Virus record (IMG/VR): IMGVR_UViG_3300030943_000159
Span: 1-25,263 of that record
Origin: a virus
DNA length: 25,263 bases
Direction: 5' to 3' (one strand)
Shown here: positions 14,912-22,253 of the stretch, piece after piece
How the letters are laid out: every line of letters begins with the position of its first letter
Numbering within the stretch: position 1 is the first letter of the stretch
Notes under the pieces: generated by a model
What the model saw: the letters and a program-made list of their open reading frames with translations, nothing else
What the model was told of the DNA's origin: nothing
Databases searched by the model: none
Position numbers and translations under genes: made by a program

Positions 14912-16983
14912 AATCAGTAGATGTTGTTCAATACTTTATGGACAAGGGTTATCAGCCCCATCAGGCGGCAGCTATTGCTGGGAATCTTACTCAAGAGTCT
15001 AGTCTTAATCCTGAAATTATTAATAAAAAATCAGGTGCTTTTGGATTAGCTCAATGGGTAGGCCCCCGTAAAAAAGCTCTGGATGCCTTTGCTCAAAGAC
15101 AAGGTAGTTATGCCACTGACCCAGGAACACAACTAGACTTTATTAATCATGAGTTAAATACTACGGAGAGCCGCGCTAAACAGAAGCTAATGGCAACATC
15201 CAATCTTGAAGACGCTACCAATGCATTTAGTAATCATTTTGAACGCGCAGGTGCTAACGAAAAAAATAATACTCGAAGGGTTTCTCTAGCTCAAAAAGCC
15301 TTGGATTTTATGATACCCACAGCTTCGGCTAGTGAGGATCCTTATAAAGCTTCTCAAGAAGATTTTTCTAAAATGTCAGATGCGGATTTACAAGCCGCTT
15401 TAGGAGATAGCCCCTCACAAGTACCTGTGGATACCGCAGATTACAGTAAAATGTCCGATGCTGAGATTAAAGCCGCTCTTGGGCAACAAACTTCACAAAC
15501 TCAACAACCCGCTTCTACCCAAGAAGATTACACTAAAATGTCTGATGCCCAACTGCAGGCGGCTTTAGGACAACCCACTACACTTGTGGGAAACCCTGTG
15601 CAATCCACTGGGCAAGAAGGCCTTAATAGTCCGGAACCTACAGATTATAGTATAGGTGACATAGGGAAATTCATACTCCCATCTATTGGAAATACGGTAA
15701 TCGGAGCCGCCAGCTCTTTATTGCACCCTTCTGATACGATAAAGGCATTAACGCAAGGTGCTGTAGGCGGGGTTGCCCATTTAACAGGGCAAGAAGACAA
15801 GATAACCCCTGAAGCTATGGAGACAGCAGATTCAATTGGAAAATTCTATAAAGATAGATATGGTTCGTTGCATAATATAGAACAAACCGCTATCACTGAC
15901 CCCGCAGGGTTAGCATTTGATGTCAGTTCCATCGCTGCCCCCATAGGGGCATTAACTAAAGGGCTTTTAAAAGGTACTAGTAAAATAGCCGCCCCTTTAT
16001 TAGGATTAACCACAGGTACAGGTACAGATACAATTGGGCGGGCATATCAAGCGGGGAAAGCGGGTGGCGATGCAGCAGCAGCTTTAAAGGGAAATATGCG
16101 CGGAGCAATCCCTATGTCGGATACTATAAATACGATGAAATCGGCTTTGGGTAATTTAGCGAATGTTAGGGGAAGTAATTATAGATCGGGTATTGGCGAT
16201 ATTTTTCAAGACAAAACCCCTCTAAACTTTCAACCCATTTCCCAAGCCGTACAAGATGCAAATAAGATAGATACGTTTAATGGTGTTTCTATAAATCCAA
16301 AAACTTTAAAGGTACAGGATAAAATAACAAAAGCGGTTGCAGATTGGTCTGAGCAAGACCCCGCACAATTCCATACCATTGAAGGGTTGGACTCATTAAA
16401 AAAATATATTGGAAATATTAAAGATGGAACTAATTTTGGAACGCCTCAACGTGCTGTAGCGAATAGATCATATAATGCGGTACGGGGTGCAATTGAGCAG
16501 CAAGCCCCTGGATATGCCGAAACTATGAAGAATTATGCAGATGCTTCTAAACAATTAACGGAGCTTACCAAGACTTTTTCATTGGGTGAAAAGGCTACAA
16601 CCGATACGGCGTTAAGGAAATTACAGAGCATAGGCCGAAATAATGCCAATACAAACTTTGGGAATAGAACTAAACTTGTTGAGGATATGCAAAATGCGGG
16701 GGCCCCCCAGATGCTCAACAGTATTGCAGGGCAGTCGTTGAGCAGCTGGACGCCTAGGGGACTACAAGCTGCAGGTGCAACGGGATTAGGCGGATTGTCA
16801 CTTTATGGGCATAACCCTTTGTTAGCAGCTTCTTTGTTAAGTACAAGCCCCCGTTTGATGGGCGAGGTTTCTCAGAGCTTGGGAACGTTGGAACGAAAAG
16901 TAACCCCCACGTTAAAAGGCTATGTGGCTAGTGGTATTGCAGGCGCTATACAAGATAGACAAGCCACTAAGAAGAAGAAATAA
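14908..16983 (+). CDS. Virion lysozyme / ejection protein with triple KMSDA repeat (691 aa)
   Basis: Residues 1-135 match the phage tail lysozyme domain: VVQYFMDKGYQPHQAAAIAG, then NLTQESSLNP with Glu30 as likely catalytic acid, GAFGLAQW, and FINHELN. This would cut peptidoglycan for DNA entry. Next come three copies of a 15-residue unit (consensus DYxKMSDAxLQAALG) at about 151-166, 178-192 and 207-221, joined by Gln/Thr/Pro linkers. The rest is long and helical with Gly/Ala hydrophobic stretches (for example 318-365, DPAGLAFDVSSIAAP), typical of ejected pore-forming proteins. The end overlaps the convergent polymerase gene by 17 bases. Confidence 0.8.
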   Translation: MKSVDVVQYFMDKGYQPHQAAAIAGNLTQESSLNPEIINKKSGAFGLAQWVGPRKKALDAFAQRQGSYATDPGTQLDFINHELNTTESRAKQKLMATSNLEDATNAFSNHFERAGANEKNNTRRVSLAQKALDFMIPTASASEDPYKASQEDFSKMSDADLQAALGDSPSQVPVDTADYSKMSDAEIKAALGQQTSQTQQPASTQEDYTKMSDAQLQAALGQPTTLVGNPVQSTGQEGLNSPEPTDYSIGDIGKFILPSIGNTVIGAASSLLHPSDTIKALTQGAVGGVAHLTGQEDKITPEAMETADSIGKFYKDRYGSLHNIEQTAITDPAGLAFDVSSIAAPIGALTKGLLKGTSKIAAPLLGLTTGTGTDTIGRAYQAGKAGGDAAAALKGNMRGAIPMSDTINTMKSALGNLANVRGSNYRSGIGDIFQDKTPLNFQPISQAVQDANKIDTFNGVSINPKTLKVQDKITKAVADWSEQDPAQFHTIEGLDSLKKYIGNIKDGTNFGTPQRAVANRSYNAVRGAIEQQAPGYAETMKNYADASKQLTELTKTFSLGEKATTDTALRKLQSIGRNNANTNFGNRTKLVEDMQNAGAPQMLNSIAGQSLSSWTPRGLQAAGATGLGGLSLYGHNPLLAASLLSTSPRLMGEVSQSLGTLERKVTPTLKGYVASGIAGAIQDRQATKKKK

Positions 16984-18997
16984 ACCCGATCTCCTCAAGT
17001 ATCTTGTAGCAGTTATCAATATACCATTGTTTATCCACATCCTCCGGAAACACTGTGGGTAACTCCTGTAGCGGCCTACATCCTTCCGTTAAGGGGACGT
17101 CATTACCGCTCTTAGCATATATAATTGTTCCAGGACAATCGGTTGACTTATACCAGCGAATTGTCTTACCTAAGAAAATACCATCTTTAAATGCTCCTCC
17201 TTTAACAACTCGCAAGGTTAGGAAGTCCTTTATATCCGTGCAATTAGTGACGGTTTCTTCGATGTCAATAGCATGCGTTAACTTGTTAACCACAGCATTA
17301 ATGCATACCTCATTAACAGGATTCTTTGAGATATCTTTTAATCGATAGGCTCCTTTCAACTTAACGCTATTATTTTCTTTAATAGCGATATAGTTATTAA
17401 TATCCCTTGAATAGATTGCTTTATAAATAGTTTCTTCTGTCTCAAAGTTAGTTATTGTTTCCCAATGATGTACAATAGCATTTAACTTAGGTTCGTTTAG
17501 CTTGTTAGTGTAAATAACAATTCCATCAGTATTCCCTGATACAACTTCTATTCCAGCAAGCTCCAGCATTTCAATAAGCATAAGTAAGGCAAGCTGACCC
17601 GTTAATGTAATCTGAATGACTAACTGAGGTGAGTATAAGGATGAGTATTGATTGCCCATTTTTCCAAAGGAACTATTAATAATAATTTTCTGGCAATCCG
17701 CCGTAACTTTATCCCCCGTATGTTTAGCTTTAATCCGTTCATCTACAATCAGTCCATAGACTTTTAGAAAGTCCGTACCCATCGATTTAGGTGCCAACTT
17801 TTGATTGAGTATAATCATGGGATAATAAGACGTCACATCTCGATCCCGAATAATCATAGAGTCCGTTTCAATATACCCTTGACTTTTTTCCTTGGAATGC
17901 AGACCACCAATTCCCAGTTGATAGGTGCTATTATTGATAACAATGTTAAGGCTTGATAATGCCGGTGGTAAACTTATGCGACCGTTCTCAGCAACAACGA
18001 ATGGACTATCTTTAACCACGCTTAACACCGTGGACATTAAGGAAGTTTGATACTTTAGGAAGGAGGGAACCTTGTATTTATAAACCCTACCTACTTCTAC
18101 TGGTTCCTTGCCTATTCTATACCCTTTGCGCTTTTCAACCGCGTCACGTATAACGATTTCCGCAATTTGCGCGTCACTACGCGACCTTAAATCCATTCTG
18201 TACCGCTTACTCATAGCGCAGCGTAAATCTAACTGTGGGCTTATAGCATGCGTTAATAGCACCGTATCCAATAAATCGTTCATGCAGTAATGGCGAGTAA
18301 TTAACTTCTGCTCATAGGTGAGTTCATTATCAGGAGGAAAAGGAAGGTCTTGTAGTTTTGGGGCGTGGATACGTCCGCTATAAACTTTTAGGGATCCGTC
18401 CAGAGGGAGGACGTTAATGACATCCACGCTATTAACATTAAAAGGAATGATTTTAAATTCATGATAAATGTCATTAGGTCTAAAGTTTTGCAAGATGATT
18501 AAATCACTGGCTTTCTTAAAAGTAGTAGGATTGGCATGGTGCGGGTAACAAGCTAAAGTGGCTAAAGGAATATCATAGTTATTAGAGTTAAATCCAATAA
18601 GCTGAAAGTTTTCCATAACCCACTTTAATTTAGCACTATCCAATACCTCGTTGTCCAGTATTTCAAATAATAAGCATTTGCCGGAATTGGGTTCACTGAA
18701 GGCAATAAGAAAATAGTTTTTATAGCACTCAATATCAAAATATAAGGGGGTTCCCACAGTGGCAACCAGTTCACTATCCGTGAATTGATTATACCGTGCG
18801 GCTAGTGCCGACTCTAAACCTGGCAAGTAGTCCTCCCGTTCCCAAATCGGTTCGGGTGGACGTTTAATGCCGTTTTTTTTAAACTGGGGCGGTGTAGACT
18901 CTTCCCACCAAAATAAATCTAGGTTGTAGGATGTGGATTTCATGAAATTAATATCGCTCTTTTGCCATATAAAGTACGGTGGTTGAATCCTGTCCAC
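16967..18997 (-). CDS. Family B DNA polymerase with 3'-5' exonuclease (676 aa)
   Basis: All expected motifs are present in order: Exo I FDIE (Asp88, Glu90), Exo II GFNSNNYDIP (Asp142), Exo III YCMND (Tyr237, Asp241), the GIGGLHS loop (about 362-367), motif A DVTSYYP (Asp387), motif B KIIINSSFG (Lys437, Asn441, Gly445), and motif C NTDG (Asp491), where the first Asp of the usual DTD is Asn. It is compact, as in phage replicases. The start is uncertain: GTG 18997 gives the length stated, but its AAGG is too close; ATG 18943 would give 658 residues and also lacks a strong ribosome site. It would replicate the phage genome together with the SSB-like proteins encoded upstream. Confidence 0.93.
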   Translation of the reverse strand: MDRIQPPYFIWQKSDINFMKSTSYNLDLFWWEESTPPQFKKNGIKRPPEPIWEREDYLPGLESALAARYNQFTDSELVATVGTPLYFDIECYKNYFLIAFSEPNSGKCLLFEILDNEVLDSAKLKWVMENFQLIGFNSNNYDIPLATLACYPHHANPTTFKKASDLIILQNFRPNDIYHEFKIIPFNVNSVDVINVLPLDGSLKVYSGRIHAPKLQDLPFPPDNELTYEQKLITRHYCMNDLLDTVLLTHAISPQLDLRCAMSKRYRMDLRSRSDAQIAEIVIRDAVEKRKGYRIGKEPVEVGRVYKYKVPSFLKYQTSLMSTVLSVVKDSPFVVAENGRISLPPALSSLNIVINNSTYQLGIGGLHSKEKSQGYIETDSMIIRDRDVTSYYPMIILNQKLAPKSMGTDFLKVYGLIVDERIKAKHTGDKVTADCQKIIINSSFGKMGNQYSSLYSPQLVIQITLTGQLALLMLIEMLELAGIEVVSGNTDGIVIYTNKLNEPKLNAIVHHWETITNFETEETIYKAIYSRDINNYIAIKENNSVKLKGAYRLKDISKNPVNEVCINAVVNKLTHAIDIEETVTNCTDIKDFLTLRVVKGGAFKDGIFLGKTIRWYKSTDCPGTIIYAKSGNDVPLTEGCRPLQELPTVFPEDVDKQWYIDNCYKILEEIGFISSS

Positions 18998-19027
18998 CTT
19001 ACGGAATCATTAAGCATTTTGTTTTTT

Positions 19028-19717
19028 TTATTGTAGGTTCACCAGTTTATGAATTTGCAGGCAGAGTTTATATCCATGTTTAATACAACTATTAACCACG
19101 GCTTGCTGGGCCATGTTATTCAAAAAACGTACCCCCATGTCAATCGGTTGTAGGTATGTATTGGAGTCTTTGGAACATCTATATAAACCAATAGTTAGAT
19201 TATCGCCAAGCTGAGTATTTGGCAATCCATCGCTAGAATCCAAGTTAGTGTGGGTACCTACATATTTATAAGCATCAATATATGGAATCATTTGTCGATT
19301 TAATGTAGGGGTCTTAGGACTGCATACAATAGTTAACAAATAATGGTCATAAGGTAGCTTTTGATATAACGTTCCATTAGTTTCAATTTGAACTCGAAAG
19401 TTATGGATTAAAAGAGAAGAAACGAGATGACTTAATGCCTGTTGGCGGAAAGGCTCCCCCCCTGTAATAACAACAAGAGAATTTTTACCGTGATTAACAA
19501 TATTCTTAATATGCTCTACTAATTTAGGGACTGTTTGACCATAACGCCCAGTGGTATAATCAGTGTCACAATTTTTACATTGCAAATTACATCCAGCTAA
19601 ACGGATAAATATGGCTCGTTCCCCCGTGAAAGGACCTTCCCCTTGTAGGGTTAAGAAGATGGAATGTACGTCGATGGTTTCTTCTTCTACTTTGTGTTCC
19701 GAGGGTTGTAAATTCAT
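19028..19717 (-). CDS. queE: 7-carboxy-7-deazaguanine synthase QueE, radical SAM (229 aa)
   Basis: QueE makes 7-carboxy-7-deazaguanine from 6-carboxytetrahydropterin, the ring-contracting step towards preQ0 and queuosine. The signature FLTLQGEGPFTGERAIFIRLAGC, the CX3CX2C cluster (Cys43, Cys47, Cys50), the TGGEP motif, CSPK, and the ending QPIDM...LQIHKLVNL all match. I use ATG 19717 because GGAG is 6 bases upstream; a TTG at 19729 is the only earlier in-frame start. In phages this enzyme serves DNA deazaguanine modification or host interference. No QueC, QueD, FolE or DpdA gene lies in the window, so partners would be elsewhere or supplied by the host. Confidence 0.92.
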   Translation of the reverse strand: MNLQPSEHKVEEETIDVHSIFLTLQGEGPFTGERAIFIRLAGCNLQCKNCDTDYTTGRYGQTVPKLVEHIKNIVNHGKNSLVVITGGEPFRQQALSHLVSSLLIHNFRVQIETNGTLYQKLPYDHYLLTIVCSPKTPTLNRQMIPYIDAYKYVGTHTNLDSSDGLPNTQLGDNLTIGLYRCSKDSNTYLQPIDMGVRFLNNMAQQAVVNSCIKHGYKLCLQIHKLVNLQ

Positions 19718-19731
19718 TTGAAACTCCAAGT

Positions 19732-20307
19732 TTAAAAAGGTACATCATCATTAAAAGGCAGATTATTTTTATCTTGGGATTCCATTTTGTTAAGTTTTGC
19801 ATAAGTCTCTATATTTTTTACGTATTTTTTACCAATTTTTTGTTTGGCAGGGCGTTTTATTTTTTGACTTGCCTTAAAGTTTGAATTTCCAATCACACTT
19901 ATAGCGTGATAAGAATAAATCCTATTACAGTAAATATCCTCACCGCCGCCACGTTCAGTAGCATAAGCGTCAAATTCAATTTTAATCCTTGCACAAAGCG
20001 GTTTATCAATAATCTGTTTAGTATCCGTTATTTGCGTAACGCCAACGGCTTCACAAATATCTTTTAGTTTACTCTGAGCGATGGCTTGAGCTTTTTCATT
20101 ATTATTCTCAACGCATAGGCAATCATAAATGGCTTTACCTTCATAGGGTGGGTTTAGAACTTCAAGCCTAAGCGTAAGATTAATCCCCGTTAGTTTTTTA
20201 TTATCCGCCAAGTTGGAACGATTGATAACGACGGTATAAATCCCCTCAGGTAGAAGTTCGGGTATCGGAGTGAAACCTCCTGGAAAATATTGATTAAAAT
20301 TTGTCAT
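19732..20307 (-). CDS. DUF669-type SSB-like protein with acidic tip (191 aa)
   Basis: The N-terminal two thirds (LLPEGIYTVVINRSNLAD, TLRLEVLNPPYEGKAIYDCL, KAQAIAQSKLKDICEAVGV) follow the DUF669 pattern, a phage single-stranded-DNA-binding-like fold. The basic region (KIKRPAKQKIGKKYVK, about 145-165) could contact nucleic acid. The C-terminus NLPFNDDVPF is a classic SSB acidic tip for recruiting repair and replication proteins. It lies just upstream of queE and polymerase, and is the second of two paralogues. GGAAAACTAAA precedes its ATG. Confidence 0.75.
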   Translation of the reverse strand: MTNFNQYFPGGFTPIPELLPEGIYTVVINRSNLADNKKLTGINLTLRLEVLNPPYEGKAIYDCLCVENNNEKAQAIAQSKLKDICEAVGVTQITDTKQIIDKPLCARIKIEFDAYATERGGGEDIYCNRIYSYHAISVIGNSNFKASQKIKRPAKQKIGKKYVKNIETYAKLNKMESQDKNNLPFNDDVPF

Positions 20308-20317
20308 TTTAGTTTTC

Positions 20318-20374
20318 CGTATAAAAGTAAATTATAAAATTAGCTATTATACTTTTACGTATTAAAGTAAATTA
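20318..20374 (-). promoter_or_regulatory. Promoter/operator region with 40-bp-spaced direct repeats
   Basis: A 17-base sequence occurs at 20318-20334 and again at 20358-20374 (CGTATWAAAGTAAATTA, one mismatch), exactly 40 bases apart. Two perfect TATAAT boxes lie on the reverse strand at 20346-20351 and 20331-20336, though without strong -35 boxes. The layout suggests a promoter for the second DUF669 gene with two operator-like or activator sites. Confidence 0.45.
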
Positions 20375-20404
20375 AGGCGTTAGCGTTTTAAAACTACGCC
20401 TTAA
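20372..20404 (-). terminator. Hairpin between the two DUF669 genes
   Basis: TTAAGGCGT (20372-20380) and ACGCCTTAA (20396-20404) form a perfect 9-bp stem with a 15-base loop. On the reverse strand it is followed by TTTACTTT, a broken T run, so it may be a weak terminator for the upstream gene, placed just before the putative promoter of the next. Confidence 0.5.
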
Positions 20405-20485
20405 ATCCAACTTATTATTTTTTGCGTATTATTTTACCCAAGTAGGAACTTCTTCAGAGATACCCACAGTTTGTAAAAGGGATTC

Positions 20486-21016
20486 CTATATAGGCACATC
20501 CATAGATATTTCCGTATGAGTTGGGTTAGCTTGCGCCCACGTTGGCACTTTCATAGTAGATTCTTGAGTAGGAGCCACGGGCGCTTTGGATGCTTTAGGA
20601 GCCTGCCTTCTGTAATAAGCGGCGATAGCGTTTCGATCCTTATAAGAACCACTACCATCCGGTTTGGCCTGTCCTTTTTCAATTTTTAGATAAGCTTCCA
20701 AAATTCTGTTATGTAACTGGCTACTATCTTGCATGTGAAGGATTTCCACGGCATGACAAACCGAACTTAATTGAGATAGTCCAATCTGTTGGGCTTTTGG
20801 ATTATCATTCTTAATATTGAAGTTCGTATAAATAGGATATCCGTCATTCTCACCACCAACGACTTTAAATTCAGCCGCCAATATTAATCCGGTTCCACTT
20901 TTTGTAGTTTTAATTTCGGAATTAACCATCATTAATGTATAACGGCCTTCGGGGATAGGCTCCAAGAAACCCGTATCCGGAGTTATTTGTGATGCGTCAA
21001 AGTTAAACTGTGCCAT
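20486..21016 (-). CDS. DUF669-type SSB-like paralogue (176 aa)
   Basis: ATG 21016 is preferred: AGGAAACTAAAA lies directly before it. PEGRYTLMMVNSEIKTTKSGTGLILAAEFKVVGGENDGYPIYTNF and KAQQIGLSQLSSVCHAVEI match the same DUF669 pattern as the neighbouring paralogue. A Pro/Ala/Thr linker follows, and the end is ISMDVPI, a degenerate SSB-type tip. Beyond its TAG, the frame stays open for 18 more codons ending EEVPTWVK, echoing the internal KVPTWAQ; the stop may have truncated a longer tail. It would coat single-stranded DNA for the polymerase and Sak4. Confidence 0.75.
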   Translation of the reverse strand: MAQFNFDASQITPDTGFLEPIPEGRYTLMMVNSEIKTTKSGTGLILAAEFKVVGGENDGYPIYTNFNIKNDNPKAQQIGLSQLSSVCHAVEILHMQDSSQLHNRILEAYLKIEKGQAKPDGSGSYKDRNAIAAYYRRQAPKASKAPVAPTQESTMKVPTWAQANPTHTEISMDVPI

Positions 21017-21182
21017 TTTTAGTTTCCTCATGTTTATGTTTAAGCGCTTGTAAGGATTTTAAATCCATTTCAAGCTTGGATAGGTTTATGCTTCTTTCTT
21101 TTAATTGTTCATTAAGTTGCTCCATCGTTTTCTTTTGTAATTTAATTCTTGAAATAAGGCATTCCTCAAGGTGAGATGTCAT
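21003..21182 (-). CDS. Small coiled-coil protein (59 aa), unknown
   Basis: I start it at ATG 21182, with GGA 8 bases upstream, rather than at a more distant in-frame ATG at 21260 that overlaps another micro-gene. The product MTSHLEECLISRIKLQ...MEQLNEQLKERSINLSKLEMDLKSLQALKHKHEE is almost entirely a heptad-rich helix, so it should dimerise as a coiled coil. Its end overlaps the start of the DUF669 gene by 14 bases, and the latter's ribosome site lies inside it. Function unknown; possibly an accessory to the SSB-like protein. Confidence 0.6.
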   Translation of the reverse strand: MTSHLEECLISRIKLQKKTMEQLNEQLKERSINLSKLEMDLKSLQALKHKHEETKNGTV

Positions 21183-21193
21183 AATAAGTTCCA

Positions 21194-21289
21194 CTAAATA
21201 ATACAACCGACAAAGAATGCCGTAGCTATTGATGCACATATTAATAACCATATCTGCCATTGATCAAAGTTATTTAGTAGCCAGTTCAT
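21194..21289 (-). CDS. Membrane micro-protein (31 aa)
   Basis: The ATG overlaps the last codons of the upstream gene, with GAGGTG just before it. The product is MNWLLNNFDQWQIWLL followed by a small-residue-rich hydrophobic run ICASIATAFFVGCIII, a single membrane segment reaching the C-terminus. It occupies the space that would otherwise be empty between two genes. Function unknown. Confidence 0.5.
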   Translation of the reverse strand: MNWLLNNFDQWQIWLLICASIATAFFVGCII

Positions 21290-21668
21290 TTTTCACCTCA
21301 ATTTTAAAAATACAACCATCGTCCTTATGCTGCCCTGTTTCAATTCTTGGGAATTCTTCGCCTACTGGATCACGCCATAGTTGCAAATATCTAAGACATG
21401 TTCCAGTTTCAGTACAATCAAACCCAAGGCAACGAGTTTGATATTCTTCAAGTTTCAAAGTGGTTATTGGTTTAACGAGTTTTTGTTTACGGATATTCGC
21501 GATCATATCCATTGCTTTAGACTTCATTGTTAAAGCAACTTCATCAGGATCAAGACATTGATCCTTTGCATCGTTCAAGATTTCCTCATCAGTCATTGAT
21601 AATATTTCATCAGCTACCGCTTTTCGCAAAGATCTAAATTTAGCCAATACTTCTTCTTCAAGTTTCAT
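21270..21668 (-). CDS. Unknown protein with C-terminal cysteine cluster (132 aa)
   Basis: The N-terminal 60 residues are charged helices (EEEVLAKFRSLRKAVADEILSMTDEEI). The C-terminal part has RCLGFDCTETGTCLRYLQLWRD and a later GCIF, giving four cysteines (spaced C-x4-C-x5-C and a distant fourth) that could bind zinc or an iron-sulfur cluster. Similar small Cys-cluster proteins occur in early regions of phages, with no defined role. Its start lies two bases after the stop of an upstream micro-gene, so coupling is likely. Confidence 0.65.
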   Translation of the reverse strand: MKLEEEVLAKFRSLRKAVADEILSMTDEEILNDAKDQCLDPDEVALTMKSKAMDMIANIRKQKLVKPITTLKLEEYQTRCLGFDCTETGTCLRYLQLWRDPVGEEFPRIETGQHKDDGCIFKIEVKNELATK

Positions 21669-21670
21669 GG

Positions 21671-21772
21671 TTATTTATTTAATTCCTTCATTTTATTAAA
21701 AGATTTATTAATGCCAACAAGTTGGCCTATAAAATATCCTATGGCCAAGCCAAGTATAAATATATTAATCAT
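21671..21772 (-). CDS. Membrane micro-protein (33 aa)
   Basis: The ATG overlaps the stop of the upstream helix-turn-helix gene, and the stop lies two bases before the next start. The product MINIFILGLAIGYFIGQLVG is one membrane segment with glycine spacing suited to helix packing, followed by a basic tail (NKSFNKMKELNK). Perfect tiling with both neighbours supports it as a real gene. Confidence 0.55.
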   Translation of the reverse strand: MINIFILGLAIGYFIGQLVGINKSFNKMKELNK

Positions 21773-22148
21773 CGTTATCATTACCGCAATCCTCATAAGT
21801 ATATTTCCCATTTCTTAGGGCAGGTTGACAGAAAAGTATGTGCATTAACATCTTTCCTGAATAAATTATTTTCTTTTTATTTGATCTGATTCCATATACA
21901 TCCGTCACTTTTGTAGTTTCTTTTTTAGCATTAACATGATGTTTATTGTTCTTGAATTTTAATATCCAAGCTTCCGTTTTCGCTCTATCGTAATATAAGA
22001 ATCTTCCAAAATATCCGATGGGCTGTAGAACATCTCTGCGCAAACAATGCTGTTTAACGCCTTCTTTACTTATGCCTAATTGAGTTGCTATTTCACGCCG
22101 TGAAATATATTTATGCAATTCTTCTTTTTTTAATTGTTTAAAATTCAT
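21765..22148 (-). CDS. Helix-turn-helix DNA-binding protein (127 aa)
   Basis: Residues 14-36 (YISRREIATQLGISKEGVKQHC) are a clear helix-turn-helix. The next segment VLQPIGYFGRFLYYDRAKTEAWI looks like the wing of an excisionase/MerR-type domain. The remainder is Lys/Asn-rich and then holds two cysteines near the end. It probably controls early transcription or acts in DNA recognition. There is no ribosome binding site: a terminator T run is only five bases upstream of its ATG, so its expression must depend on read-through or on a signal I cannot see. Confidence 0.7.
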   Translation of the reverse strand: MNFKQLKKEELHKYISRREIATQLGISKEGVKQHCLRRDVLQPIGYFGRFLYYDRAKTEAWILKFKNNKHHVNAKKETTKVTDVYGIRSNKKKIIYSGKMLMHILFCQPALRNGKYTYEDCGNDNDD

Positions 22149-22152
22149 ATAG

Positions 22153-22180
22153 GAAAAAAAGGGATGACATTAACCATCCC
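22153..22180 (-). terminator. Rho-independent terminator upstream of the helix-turn-helix gene
   Basis: On the reverse strand GGGATG/CATCCC (22175-22180 and 22161-22166) closes an 8-base loop and is followed by seven T (22154-22160). It ends transcripts coming from the repeat-protein side. Confidence 0.75.
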
Positions 22181-22185
22181 GTTGA

Positions 22186-22250
22186 GTGGTGCTAGCTTCA
22201 GAGAGCCTAGCTAGCGGTAGGCGATTATTATTAATACTAACCGATACTAT
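22186..22250. other. Structured intergenic stretch, possible small RNA
   Basis: No gene fits here. GCTAGC occurs twice 13 bases apart (22191-22196 and 22210-22215), able to form a stem in an RNA, next to CCTAG/CTAGG overlaps, and the terminator follows directly on the reverse strand. I saw no tRNA-like fold. A short structured transcript is possible. Confidence 0.3.
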
Positions 22251-22253
22251 TTT

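Noticed and set aside
22186-22253. Possible tRNA in the spacer next to the terminator
   Set aside because: The GCTAGC pairings do not give a cloverleaf, and no T-arm or anticodon arm can be built.
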